Below are positions 31,190 to 39,346 of a DNA stretch of 64,000 nucleotides, piece by piece; the stretch's first letter is position 1, and every line of letters starts with the position of its first letter. Source of the stretch: Paludibacter jiangxiensis (lineage in GTDB: Bacteria; Bacteroidota; Bacteroidia; Bacteroidales; Paludibacteraceae); assembly GCF_001618385.1 (NCBI RefSeq), contig NZ_BDCR01000004.1:992001-1056000 (forward strand), read 5' to 3'. The translations under genes and the position numbers were made by a program. The notes beneath the pieces were generated by a model. The model was not told the origin of the DNA. It saw only the letters and a program-made list of their open reading frames with translations, and ran no database searches.

Positions 31190-32722
31190 TTATTTTTTGA
31201 GTGCAACTTTAAACGCAACAACCGAATAATCAGGAAGTTTTGCAGGTTTCCTAATAACCAGTTCGTCGTTGTTTTGCGTCCAGCTGATTTTCTCTCCGCT
31301 TCCCAGCAGCGTAACAGATGCAATTTTCTTTCCAGCCAATTTGCCGTTTTTGCCCATCGACTTCAATCGAATATTCTGCGTCGGATTTTCCATGCAAAAT
31401 GCGTAAACAGCTCCCTGTTTGGTGGTGTAACGGATATCGTCGGCAGTGTATTTACGCACATCTTTCAAGCCTCCGAATTGTCCTTTTTCCTGCGACTGGG
31501 TTGTCGACGGTCCTTCGCCGTAAACTTTCCACGGGCGTGAACCGTAAATTCCCTCACCGTTATCTTTGATCCATGCGCCAATGCCTTTGAGAATAGCAAC
31601 CACATCGGGTTCCAGATCGCCTTCTGGTGTCTGCACCACATTCAGCAACAAGTTTCCGTTTTTGCTGACAATATCCACCAACATCTGAATTACCTCAGGA
31701 GCAGTTTTGTATTGCTGACCGGTACGGTAAAACCAATCGCCGATAGAGGTATCGGTCTGCCACGGATAAACGCTTATAGAATCGAGCACACCACGTTCCA
31801 CGTCCTGTACAAAACGGTGATCCGACGGTTCTTTACAGGTGTAAACGGCTTCGAGTTTACCGTTGTGCTGTGTTATGTTTTGATTATAGAAATGCGCGAT
31901 AAGGCTTCTTCCCACCTCGTTTTCAAATGGAATTTTACTATCGGAATAGAGGAAATCGGGATGATACATATCCACCAGCTCTTTGATGCGAGCATACCAT
32001 TCATTTTGCCACGCGGGATTTTTCGTCATCCAACCGGTATCGTCGGCAGCTGCTTTACCATGATACAAATCTTCGTAGCGCGGATCGTTGCCATCGTACG
32101 GAACACCCGCTTTGTCTCCGGTTTTGTCGGCGCTATGCGCTTTCTGATACCATGTGTAGCTTGCGGCAAGGTGTTCGGAAACACCAAAACGCAAACCCTC
32201 TTTTTTTGCTGCTGCCTGCCATAGACCTACCACATCTTTGTGCGGGCCCATATTCACCGCATTCCATTTGTGAAGCTTGGAATTCCACAAAAAGAAATTG
32301 TCGTGGTGCGTGCCCATCGAAACGAAATATTTTGCTCCCGTCTCTTTGTAAAGCTTCATCAAGGCATCCGGCTCCCATTTTTCGGCTTTCCACAAAGGGA
32401 TAATATCTTTATAGCCTTTTTCGGACGGATGTCCGTAGCGCTTCAGATGATCTTCGTAATAACCTTTTTCCCAGGATTGTCCGTCCTGCATGTACATATT
32501 GCGAGCGTACCAGTCACCTTGACGAGGTACTGCCTGCGGCCCCCAGTGCGCCCAAATACCGAATTTGGCATCGCGAAACCATTGAGGATACTGATACTGT
32601 TTCAGAGAAGCATCGGTCGGTTTGAATTTCCCCGGTGCAATCGGGAACTCCTGCTGCGCCATAGATTGGGAGCAAATACCCGTAAAAAGAGCAATCATCA
32701 AAAGCCATTTCACATTTTTCAT
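31190..32722 (-). CDS. GH29 alpha-L-fucosidase, secreted
   Basis: 510 aa with signal peptide (MKNVKWLLMIALFTGICSQS, cleavage at MAQ-QEF). The barrel starts YPQWFRDAKFGIWAHWGPQAVP; KYFVSMGTHHDNFFLWNSK and RFGVSEHLAASYTW are GH29 active-site loops, and the nucleophile is likely Asp261 in HPDFLYSDSK. The C-terminal beta domain ends SVVAFKVALKK. It would release L-fucose (or L-galactose) from side chains in the periplasm, supplying the permease and dehydrogenase encoded next. Confidence 0.93.
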   Translation of the reverse strand: MKNVKWLLMIALFTGICSQSMAQQEFPIAPGKFKPTDASLKQYQYPQWFRDAKFGIWAHWGPQAVPRQGDWYARNMYMQDGQSWEKGYYEDHLKRYGHPSEKGYKDIIPLWKAEKWEPDALMKLYKETGAKYFVSMGTHHDNFFLWNSKLHKWNAVNMGPHKDVVGLWQAAAKKEGLRFGVSEHLAASYTWYQKAHSADKTGDKAGVPYDGNDPRYEDLYHGKAAADDTGWMTKNPAWQNEWYARIKELVDMYHPDFLYSDSKIPFENEVGRSLIAHFYNQNITQHNGKLEAVYTCKEPSDHRFVQDVERGVLDSISVYPWQTDTSIGDWFYRTGQQYKTAPEVIQMLVDIVSKNGNLLLNVVQTPEGDLEPDVVAILKGIGAWIKDNGEGIYGSRPWKVYGEGPSTTQSQEKGQFGGLKDVRKYTADDIRYTTKQGAVYAFCMENPTQNIRLKSMGKNGKLAGKKIASVTLLGSGEKISWTQNNDELVIRKPAKLPDYSVVAFKVALKK

Positions 32723-32790
32723 TTGTTCAATCGGATTAGAAGGTTAATATCAGGACAATACTTTTGTGTAATTTCATCAATTGGCAGCTG

Positions 32791-32798
32791 CAAAGATA
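32791..32798 (-). promoter_or_regulatory. -7 box of the GH29/fucose operon promoter
   Basis: TATCTTTG on the minus strand, about 70 bp upstream of the GH29 start. No convincing TTG at -33, as expected if the divergent AraC protein activates it. Confidence 0.5.
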
Positions 32799-32837
32799 CT
32801 TGTAAACCAGACAGAAAGGTTGTATATAAAAATCAAT

Positions 32838-32868
32838 TTTGTGTACAGAATAAACATTTTTAATTTTG
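32838..32868 (+). promoter_or_regulatory. Promoter of the AraC regulator gene
   Basis: TTTG at 32838-32841, a 19-bp spacer and TAATTTTG at 32861-32868 form a full Bacteroidota promoter. The transcript would carry a leader of about 165 nt. Confidence 0.7.
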
Positions 32869-32876
32869 CAGGAGAA

Positions 32877-33030
32877 TTTCGAAGAACCAAGAGCCAAGAG
32901 ACAAGACCAATGAACCTGGAGTGTTTATTGCATCCTAATATTTTCAGACCGTCCTTATTTCTTGTAACTCACTCAAATTAAATTCTTGATTCTTGACTCT
33001 TGGTTCTTGATTCTTGGCTCTTGACTCTAA
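32877..33030 (+). repeat. CAAGARC word repeats in the AraC leader
   Basis: Words of the type CAAGAGC/CAAGAAC run from 32882 to 32911. Their reverse-complement form (TTCTTGATTCTTGACTCTTG and continuation) runs from 32980 to 33028. The two arms can pair across about 70 nt of unrelated sequence, so the leader could fold into a large imperfect hairpin just before the start codon. Confidence 0.65.
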
Positions 33031-33040
33031 ATACAAAACC

Positions 33041-33937
33041 ATGTCCACCCAACCCGAACAACAAAAATACGACCCCTGGGAGTTGCAACAGGAGATTGCT
33101 AACTTCAAAGTGACGGTTCACTGCTGCCGCTACTGGATACTTTCCGAGTGGGAGTGCAAAAACATGTCGTTTCCTTTCTGGCGATTGTATCACAGTCGTT
33201 TGGGAGGATCGTACGTTCTGTTTGACGGGAAAAAGATAGAACTTTCGCCGGGCAAGATCATTATCATACCGCCCTATACCTCATTTTCGTCGCAGTTGAA
33301 AGGGACGGAACCCAACGAAAACATACAGGGCATCCGGATGCAGCACGAAGAGGAGATTGCGCTTTACCAGAAGCGGGGGATGACCGACCAGATGTTCGTA
33401 CATTTCAATCTGGGCTATCCCTACGACCAGATACGGCCGGATGTGTACGAAATAACCATCGACCCAGAAAGAGAAAAGATTGTGCGGGAGATTGAAAACG
33501 ACCGTTTGCAGGAGCCTAACGCGATCGGCTTTTCGTCCAGTTTAAAGCTCGTCAGTCTTATTTTATCGGCGCTTCAGCAGATTTCGCCTCTTTTGTGGCA
33601 ACGACCCGAAACCGATAACCGCATTTTGAAAATCATCCGGTACATCGACAAAAATCTGGACCAACCCTTGAATAACGAAACCCTGAGCACGCTGGCCAAT
33701 CTGGCAACCAACTCCTTTGCGCGGCTCTTCAGGGAGTGCATGAATAGTTCGGTGCAGCAATACATCCAGCAACGGCGCATCGATCAGGCGGTTATTCTCC
33801 TGCATCACTCCGACCTCTCGATCGATGAAATTTCCTCCCAATGCGGTTTCTACGACCGACACCACTTTTCGCGCGTATTCCGCCAACAAACCGGCATCCC
33901 GCCCGGATCGTACCGTCAAAAGATGCGGGCAAACTGA
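33041..33937 (+). CDS. AraC-family transcriptional regulator
   Basis: 298 aa from the ATG at 33041; the frame extends to a TTG at 33014 within the word repeats, which is unlikely. The N-terminal half is a cupin-type sensing domain (GKIIIIPPYTSFSSQLKG). The C-terminal 100 residues are an AraC double helix-turn-helix: NNETLSTLANLATNSFARLFRE and LSIDEISSQCGFYDRHHFSRVFRQQTGIPPGSYR. It is divergent from GH29 and should control the fucose operon, with the released sugar or a metabolite as effector. Confidence 0.92.
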   Translation: MSTQPEQQKYDPWELQQEIANFKVTVHCCRYWILSEWECKNMSFPFWRLYHSRLGGSYVLFDGKKIELSPGKIIIIPPYTSFSSQLKGTEPNENIQGIRMQHEEEIALYQKRGMTDQMFVHFNLGYPYDQIRPDVYEITIDPEREKIVREIENDRLQEPNAIGFSSSLKLVSLILSALQQISPLLWQRPETDNRILKIIRYIDKNLDQPLNNETLSTLANLATNSFARLFRECMNSSVQQYIQQRRIDQAVILLHHSDLSIDEISSQCGFYDRHHFSRVFRQQTGIPPGSYRQKMRAN

Positions 33938-33940
33938 TAG

Positions 33941-33991
33941 TTATTTCGGTTCATTGTAGTCGTAACGAAAGAAATTAGAAGCTGAATTTCC
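33941..33991 (-). pseudogene. Relic of a GH43 C-terminus
   Basis: The minus strand reads GNSASNFFRYDYNEPK then TAA. The intact GH43 gene at 36248-37810 ends GGSAAFNFFRYDYDGPKEV. DNA around 33946-33982 matches 36256-36292 at about 33 of 38 positions. Nothing upstream of these 16 codons is GH43-like: a hairpin and repeat begin at 33990. The relic ends 3 bp from the convergent AraC stop. It marks either a truncated second GH43 gene or a boundary of the repeat-ORF insertion. Confidence 0.7.
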
Positions 33992-34112
33992 CCGCTACCA
34001 CACGATTCGCGGCGCTAATCGTGCGGCAGCGGGGCCTTGCTTTCATTTTCGGCGTCGGCCGCAGCCATACGCCGAACCCAAATCTACTTTACACGCTACG
34101 GTGAACCGGGGA
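33990..34112. repeat. Partial copy (R3) of the 220-bp multi-hairpin repeat
   Basis: 34034-34112 matches the 3' third of the repeats at 34753 and 35521 (GCCTTGCTTTCAT, then GCCATACGCCGAACCC, then ACACGCTA-GGTGAACCGGGG). It is preceded by its own hairpin at 33990-34034 with arms CCCCGCT and AGCGGGG and inner CACGATT/AATCGTG. It follows the stop of the 34123 gene on the minus strand. Confidence 0.7.
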
Positions 34113-34122
34113 TCAACACCCG

Positions 34123-34671
34123 TTAATCCCATTCTCCTGTCTCATCTTTTTCTTTTATTATTTTCCCATTATTGTCATAATACCTCCATATGCCATATTT
34201 TAATGCTCCATCTACTATATAGGAATTAATATCATTGTGAATTACAATCTTTCCCTTCGAAAGTAGTGCCATGGTAGAGTAATAGTTAACTTCCTCCGCT
34301 TCAACCTCATAAAATACTTTCTTATTGATGTCTTTTTGAACAATCTCAATCTTTGCCTGTGCATTAATAATCTCTATCGTGGAATAACAATTTTGTTTTA
34401 CATTAAAAAAATACCATATTCCATCTAATTTACCATTCTTATATTGTCCAAAATAATATAATGAACCATCTTTGTTAATTTGATACTTTGGCCCATTTTC
34501 GACTCCGCACTTATAGAAGGTGATAACTTTGGAGTCTTTTAATGGGTCAATCCAAATACCATCTTTCTTTCCATGTGAATTGATTGTGTTCGTTGTGTTT
34601 TCGATTGTTTGTGAATGTCCCAAGCCAAAATAGCACAAACACAATAACAGAATGATATATATATATTTCAT
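34123..34671 (-). CDS. Exported protein with MORN/YwqK-like repeats
   Basis: 182 aa, signal peptide MKYIYIILLLCLCYFGLGHSQ. Two segments, GSLYYFGQYKNGKLDGIWYFFN and ALKYGIWRYYDNNGKIIKEKDE, are of the beta-hairpin type found in MORN and toxin-antitoxin 'YwqK' antitoxin repeats. It is AT-rich. It lies between two copies of the multi-hairpin repeat with two other small exported or membrane genes in the same orientation. Function unknown. An immunity-like or host-interaction role is only a guess. Confidence 0.65.
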   Translation of the reverse strand: MKYIYIILLLCLCYFGLGHSQTIENTTNTINSHGKKDGIWIDPLKDSKVITFYKCGVENGPKYQINKDGSLYYFGQYKNGKLDGIWYFFNVKQNCYSTIEIINAQAKIEIVQKDINKKVFYEVEAEEVNYYSTMALLSKGKIVIHNDINSYIVDGALKYGIWRYYDNNGKIIKEKDETGEWD

Positions 34672-34752
34672 AATAATTGATGATTAACGTATGGATGGAA
34701 TGGAAACTTTTACGGCATTTATTTTCTGTATAAAATTAGATGGTGTACCTGG

Positions 34753-34969
34753 TTCGGCGTAGGCTCCGCCTACGTCGTTGTTAAAAGGAAAGCTCTTGCT
34801 TTCCAAATGCCTATCAAATGTAGTAATATTTCTTTCAAACAAAAAAGCAACAGCTTATTAGGCCATCGCTTTCTCTCTTTTACAAGGCAGGAGCCTTGCA
34901 TTTATGTTCGACGTAGGCAGAGCCATACGCCGAACCCCAATCTGCTTTATACGCTATGGTGAACCGGGG
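34753..34969. repeat. Full copy (R1) of the 220-bp multi-hairpin repeat
   Basis: Contains in order: GGCGTAGG-ctccg-CCTACG, GAAAGC-tctt-GCTTTC, GCAAGGC-agga-GCCTTGC, an imperfect GTCGACGTAGGC/GCCATACGCCGAAC arm pair, and an end AACCGGGG. It is about 85 percent identical to R2 by eye. The 34970-35145 remainder of this gap shows only a CACGAG-ggaa-CTCGTG hairpin (35094-35109). Confidence 0.8.
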
Positions 34970-35145
34970 TAGACCTGTAAGCCTGCTCTTTGCTGTTACT
35001 TATCCATCTGCTACTTCACCCTTTCTCTGCACACGACTCGTTTATTACTACTTTTCTGCATTTCATAATGTGCTCTACCGCGTGATGTGCCCACACGAGG
35101 GAACTCGTGCAGGAACGGAGAGATTTTCAAATAGTTATTAATTCA

Positions 35146-35448
35146 TTAGCAAATCATACTTATGATCCCATATACCGTAAAAATAAACCATAGTATCATG
35201 TAAAATAAAACAAAAAATGAAGATTTAGTTTTGTGCTTACGATATACAAGAAAAGCTATAATAGTAAATATGGTAGTAATAATCAAATATAATATCGCTA
35301 CGTAAAAGACCAACTTGACACTATTGTCAATGTTTTCATAAAACACAGATAAAAAACTTACGGCAAAACGTGAATTTAATAATAGTACAACATGGAATGT
35401 CGCAAAAACAAACCATTCGTTTTTAATTATTTTAGAAGTATTCGTCAT
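35146..35448 (-). CDS. Small integral membrane protein, unknown
   Basis: I start it at the ATG at 35448 (100 aa, MTNTSKIIKNEWFVFATFHV); the open frame continues to 35610 but that part is repeat DNA. Three to four hydrophobic segments: FATFHVVLLLNSRF, LVFYVAILYLIITTIFTIIA, FFVLFYMILWFIFTVYGII. There is no recognisable family. It is AT-rich and bracketed by repeat copies R1 and R2. Confidence 0.6.
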   Translation of the reverse strand: MTNTSKIIKNEWFVFATFHVVLLLNSRFAVSFLSVFYENIDNSVKLVFYVAILYLIITTIFTIIAFLVYRKHKTKSSFFVLFYMILWFIFTVYGIISMIC

Positions 35449-35520
35449 GTTAGAGAGTTTATTTTGTAAGTATTTTCCATGAATTGGGGTCTTTGGGTGA
35501 TGCAAATTGATAACCTCTGA

Positions 35521-35738
35521 TTCGGCGTAGGTTCCGCCTACGCCGTTGCTAAAAAGAAAGCTCTTGCTTTCCAAACACCTATCAAATTTAGCAATATTTC
35601 TTTCAAACAAAAAAGCGGCAGCTTCTTATGCTATCGCTTTTCAGTCTTTTGCAAGGCAGGAGCCTTGCTTTCATGGTCGACGTAGGCAGAGCCATACGCC
35701 GAACCCGAATCTGCTTTACACGCTATGGTGAGCCGGGG
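35521..35738. repeat. Full copy (R2) of the 220-bp multi-hairpin repeat
   Basis: Begins with a 9-bp stem CGGCGTAGG-ttccg-CCTACGCCG, then GAAAGC-tctt-GCTTTC, AAAAGCG/CGCTTTT, GCAAGGC-agga-GCCTTGC and the terminal GGTGAGCCGGGG. It lies 14 bp downstream of the stop of the 35752 gene on the minus strand, the same relative position as R3 to the 34123 gene. Confidence 0.8.
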
Positions 35739-35751
35739 AATTGACTAATAT

Positions 35752-36237
35752 TTATTGACAAAATAAGCTTGTTCTATAGAATATTTTATCGTGTTTTACT
35801 GTTGCAATTATCCTCCCTTTTTCTCCCGGAGGTGGAGGCATATTTTCAAATTGATAATAAAATGAAGAATATTCTTTTGTCTCTTGAAACCATTCATGAT
35901 ATTTAAACAACGGAAAGAAATAGTGATTCTCAAAATTTAAAAACCCTACACACGGATTATAATTAAAAACATCTTTGTAGTTATTATATGGCTCAAAACA
36001 AAAAACACCTGCCTGCTTGAAATATGTAATTACAAAGAACGTTGAATCACTAAAATCAGCACATTTCTTCTGTATGCATATTACTGAATCAAGCATGTTC
36101 AATAAAAGTTTACTCTTGATGGTCAGCTTAGGCATCTGCACACACACTTTCTTACTAACACTAACAGAAGTATCTGTTGATTGTTTCACAGTACATCCGA
36201 ATAAGAGAACACAAAGAAGAAAAATGTAAACTTTCAT
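35752..36237 (-). CDS. Small lipoprotein, unknown
   Basis: I start it at 36237 (161 aa), where MKVYIFLLCVLLFGC is a lipoprotein signal with Cys15. The longer frame to 36312 overlaps the GH43 C-terminus in another frame. The mature part has no recognised domain; it has several Cys (VCVQMP, VICIQKKC) and a PPPPGEKGRI segment near the end. It starts 11 bp after the GH43 stop, but its AT-rich composition and the repeat that follows suggest an acquired gene. Confidence 0.6.
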   Translation of the reverse strand: MKVYIFLLCVLLFGCTVKQSTDTSVSVSKKVCVQMPKLTIKSKLLLNMLDSVICIQKKCADFSDSTFFVITYFKQAGVFCFEPYNNYKDVFNYNPCVGFLNFENHYFFPLFKYHEWFQETKEYSSFYYQFENMPPPPGEKGRIIATVKHDKIFYRTSLFCQ

Positions 36238-36247
36238 AATCTTGATT

Positions 36248-37810
36248 TTATACTTCTTTCGGCCCGTCGTAATCGTAACGAAAGAAATTAAAAGCCGCTG
36301 AGCCTCCATCATTCAGCACATTGTACGAAAACAGCGCTACCCGCGCACCCTTCCAAAAGCCCCATTTCGGTTCAAAGTCGGAACCTAACGGCAGAAACGT
36401 TTTGTTGTCGAAGCTGTAGTAAAAACGGCTCTTTGCCGCAGGAATATCGAGCTTCAGTTTCAGAAAGAGACTCTTTTTGGAGATGGGTATAGCCGCAGAT
36501 TCTTTGCCGTTTGTTTCAACGAAAAGAGACAATTTCCCCGCCTCGTTCTTTACTCCTACAGCGACAAACTCTTTGCCCATGCAGGCCAATCCGGCTTTTT
36601 GTCCCGGCAACATTCCGCTGGCATCCAATTGCGTAATTGCCTCGCCACGATCTCCCATTATTTTCTGGGTCAACGTGTTTCGCGCATTCTTCAGATCAGG
36701 AGCTTTCAGGGCTTTCAGCGTCAACCAGCCCGGCTTTGCCGTCAGCGACCAGGCTGCATCCACCGGATTGTGATTCCATTGCCATTGCAAACCCAATTGA
36801 GGAGCGCTAAACTCGTCATCGGTCATCGGAGCGCTCACCGGCGAAGTGGTTCCCGTAACCGGCTTTTTCCAGACATACACCGGTTCGCCAATGCCGTTTC
36901 GGTCGATATCGACACCCACCACGGGCCAGTCGTCGTGCCAGTACATCGGTTGCAGGTGCAACACCCGCCCCACAGCTCCTGCCAACTGAAAATGAAAGAA
37001 CCACCATTCACCCTCGGGCGTATCCACCATCGCACCCTGATGCGGACCGTTAATCGCGGTGGAACCTTTTTCCAGTACCACCCGTTTTTCGTACGGTCCG
37101 TAAATAGTTTTGGAGCGCAACACCGTTTGCCAACCTTTGTCCACGCCTCCTTCGGGAATACTCATGTAATAATAGCCGTTGCGTTTGAACAGTTTCGTCC
37201 CTTCGGCAACAGGGCCGGTATACACCGTTTTGCCCTCATCCAGCAATTTGGTGCCGTCGGCACTCATTTTGTGCACAATAATCGGGCCGGCACCATAAAG
37301 ACTGTGTCCTAAATAGGCCTGTCCGTCCTCGTCCCAAAACGGGCAGGGATCCTCCCATTTTGCCACACGGTTCACGCAAAGCAACGGCATCCACGGCCCT
37401 TCGGGCTTCTCTGCCGACGACATAAAAAGACCTTCGTCGGGCGTACAAAAATAGACGTAAAACTTGCCATCGTGATAACGCAGCGCCGGAGCCCACGATC
37501 CACCGGCATACCGTTGCATGGAATCGTACTCGGCGCCCTCAATTTTGTTATAAATGCGTCCCACAATCCGCCAGTTCACCATGTCGTCCGACTCCAGCAT
37601 ATTCATCCCCATAAAATGAAATTCGGAGCAAACCATGTAATATTTTTGCCCCACACGAATCACATCGGGATCGGAATAGTCAGCGTTCAGCACCGGATTG
37701 ATGTACGTTCCGTTGCCCTGATCGCCCCACGAACCGGTATGGTGTTGGGCAAAGACGACAGAGGTCAACATCAACAAAAGGAAGAGCAGATGGCTTTTTA
37801 TGATTTTCAT
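36248..37810 (-). CDS. GH43 arabinofuranosidase/xylosidase-like enzyme with C-terminal beta-sandwich
   Basis: 520 aa with signal peptide (LLFLLLMLTSVVFAQ). Propeller: base Asp in NADYSDPDVIRVG, pKa-modulating Asp in KWEDPCPFWDEDG, acid Glu in GPVAEGTKLFKRNGYYYM. A second domain from about 335 to the end (FSAPQLGLQWQWNHNP through FFRYDYDG) is the beta-sandwich common to GH43_12-type enzymes. It probably acts on alpha-arabinofuranosyl or beta-xylosyl decorations. A relic of a similar tail lies at 33941-33991. Confidence 0.88.
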   Translation of the reverse strand: MKIIKSHLLFLLLMLTSVVFAQHHTGSWGDQGNGTYINPVLNADYSDPDVIRVGQKYYMVCSEFHFMGMNMLESDDMVNWRIVGRIYNKIEGAEYDSMQRYAGGSWAPALRYHDGKFYVYFCTPDEGLFMSSAEKPEGPWMPLLCVNRVAKWEDPCPFWDEDGQAYLGHSLYGAGPIIVHKMSADGTKLLDEGKTVYTGPVAEGTKLFKRNGYYYMSIPEGGVDKGWQTVLRSKTIYGPYEKRVVLEKGSTAINGPHQGAMVDTPEGEWWFFHFQLAGAVGRVLHLQPMYWHDDWPVVGVDIDRNGIGEPVYVWKKPVTGTTSPVSAPMTDDEFSAPQLGLQWQWNHNPVDAAWSLTAKPGWLTLKALKAPDLKNARNTLTQKIMGDRGEAITQLDASGMLPGQKAGLACMGKEFVAVGVKNEAGKLSLFVETNGKESAAIPISKKSLFLKLKLDIPAAKSRFYYSFDNKTFLPLGSDFEPKWGFWKGARVALFSYNVLNDGGSAAFNFFRYDYDGPKEV

Positions 37811-37828
37811 AGGTTTATAGATAACAGG

Positions 37829-39211
37829 TTAATACACTTTCCACTCCCACAACCCTGCGGTCCCTTTCAGGAAAGTAATTCGCAGAAAACGCGCCTTTGC
37901 ATTCAGGTTGTCGGTATGTGGCGACTGGTAGCGCACATTGGTGTGACCACCACACGTTTTCCATGTTTTGCCGTCAGTCGAATACTCCAGTTTGTAAGCA
38001 TGCCCGGCAGTGGGTTGTACAAAGTAAGCATCCGAGCGTTTTATCCGGGTCGTTTTGCCCAAATCGAGCGTAATAGTTGCTAATGAGTCACCGGGGGCTG
38101 CCATCCAACGCGTTCCGTTTGAACCGTCAACCACGTTCTGCGGCAAGTAGGTTTCCGTACGGTCGAGTGTCGGATCTTTTATCGGTTTTACTTTGAAATC
38201 GGGAGCCTGACTGCTTGCCACTGCTTTCGCTCCCAAAGCCAGATTCTTCTCCGGCTTGGTTTTTGACAAAGCCCCAACACCCTGATGCGTCAGTTTGACC
38301 GGAATAATTGTTCCATCGGCATTGAACGCCAACTTATCCACCCACACCTGTCGGTTGGTTCCCCCGATACCGAATTCCAGATAGGCAAAATAGTAGTTGT
38401 CCGTTCCCGGTTCGTTAAAAACGCACCCGTGTCCCGGACCGTAAATCTTTTGGTCGCGATCGGAAGCCGCAATAATATCATTTTCGGGAAAAACAAACGG
38501 TCCGAGTGGCGACGTTTTGCTGTAAATGTAAGCGTATTTGTAGTTTTCGTGCCCTTCGAGTGTGTAGAGGTAGTAGTAGATACCCTTGCGCTTGAACACA
38601 ATCGGTCCTTCGGAATAGCCTTTGCGTTTGGTGGAAATCTGAACAATTGCAGTGTCGAGCGTCACCATATCTTTATGCAAACGGGCAGCGCCGCGTTGTG
38701 CCCAAAACACGTAAGCCTGACCGTCGTCATCCATCAGCACATCGGCATCGATTCCTTTGGTATGTTTCGGGCCGTTCAGTTTCAAAAGTGGTTGTGGTGC
38801 ATCCGTACCGGTAAAAATATCGGCTCCGTTAGCCAGTGTGAAAGGTCCGGCGGGCGAATCGGCAACCGCTGCGTAGATCGATGTGTTTACGGTTGGATAG
38901 AGATAATACTTACCGTTTGCAGCAACAGCTTTACTGGGAGCCCAGTAGAGCTGATCTTTTGCCGAAGGGAAATAGAAACCATTGAAACTCCAGTTCACAA
39001 AATCTTTCGATTGCCACAACACCGGAGGACCCGAGGAGGCCAATCCCTTGCCATAACCGTCCGTTGTAGCGTAACAATAGTAGATGCCGTTGAGTTTAAT
39101 AATGCTCGGATCGGCAATCATATCGGGTATAATTGGATTTTGAGCCGCAAGAAAATGAGAGTTCACTGCAGAAAGGCAGAACAATAAGATGAAGAGAGTC
39201 TTTTTTTTCAT
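37829..39211 (-). CDS. GH43-like enzyme with F5/8C (CBM32-like) domain
   Basis: 460 aa, signal peptide MKKKTLFILLFCLSAVNSHF. The propeller has IADPSIIKLNGIYYCYAT with the base Asp, GIDADVLMDDDGQAYVFW, and the acid Glu in YSEGPIVFKRKGIYYYLYT. The C-terminal 130 residues are discoidin-like (NVVDGSNGTRWMAAPGDSLA, ITLDLGKTTRIKRSDAYF, KARFLRITF), likely a carbohydrate-binding module. It lies 18 bp upstream of the other GH43 gene in one operon. Substrate is uncertain: arabinan, arabinoxylan or galactan. Confidence 0.85.
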   Translation of the reverse strand: MKKKTLFILLFCLSAVNSHFLAAQNPIIPDMIADPSIIKLNGIYYCYATTDGYGKGLASSGPPVLWQSKDFVNWSFNGFYFPSAKDQLYWAPSKAVAANGKYYLYPTVNTSIYAAVADSPAGPFTLANGADIFTGTDAPQPLLKLNGPKHTKGIDADVLMDDDGQAYVFWAQRGAARLHKDMVTLDTAIVQISTKRKGYSEGPIVFKRKGIYYYLYTLEGHENYKYAYIYSKTSPLGPFVFPENDIIAASDRDQKIYGPGHGCVFNEPGTDNYYFAYLEFGIGGTNRQVWVDKLAFNADGTIIPVKLTHQGVGALSKTKPEKNLALGAKAVASSQAPDFKVKPIKDPTLDRTETYLPQNVVDGSNGTRWMAAPGDSLATITLDLGKTTRIKRSDAYFVQPTAGHAYKLEYSTDGKTWKTCGGHTNVRYQSPHTDNLNAKARFLRITFLKGTAGLWEWKVY

Positions 39212-39291
39212 ATAATCAACATGCTGTTTGTAGCAGTTGACAAAGTTAAATAAAAATGCTTCTGATCGGATATTGTCTTGTTCTTAACCCG

Positions 39292-39323
39292 TTTGCTATT
39301 TTGGCCGTATTGCTGTAATTTTG
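39292..39323 (+). promoter_or_regulatory. Promoter of prfC
   Basis: TTTG at 39292-39295, a 20-bp spacer and TAATTTTG at 39316-39323. The expected start is near 39330, 17 nt before the ATG. Confidence 0.75.
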
Positions 39324-39346
39324 CACTCCAAAATTAAACTGCTATT

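Noticed and set aside
34956-35141. 61-codon plus-strand frame beside repeat R1
   Set aside because: It begins in the repeat end, has no signal, promoter or family resemblance, and runs against the neighbouring genes.
33990-35738. Integron-like cassette array with attC sites
   Set aside because: Gene-repeat units in one direction are suggestive, but the repeats carry several short-loop hairpins instead of one attC-type arm pair, and no integrase is in the window.
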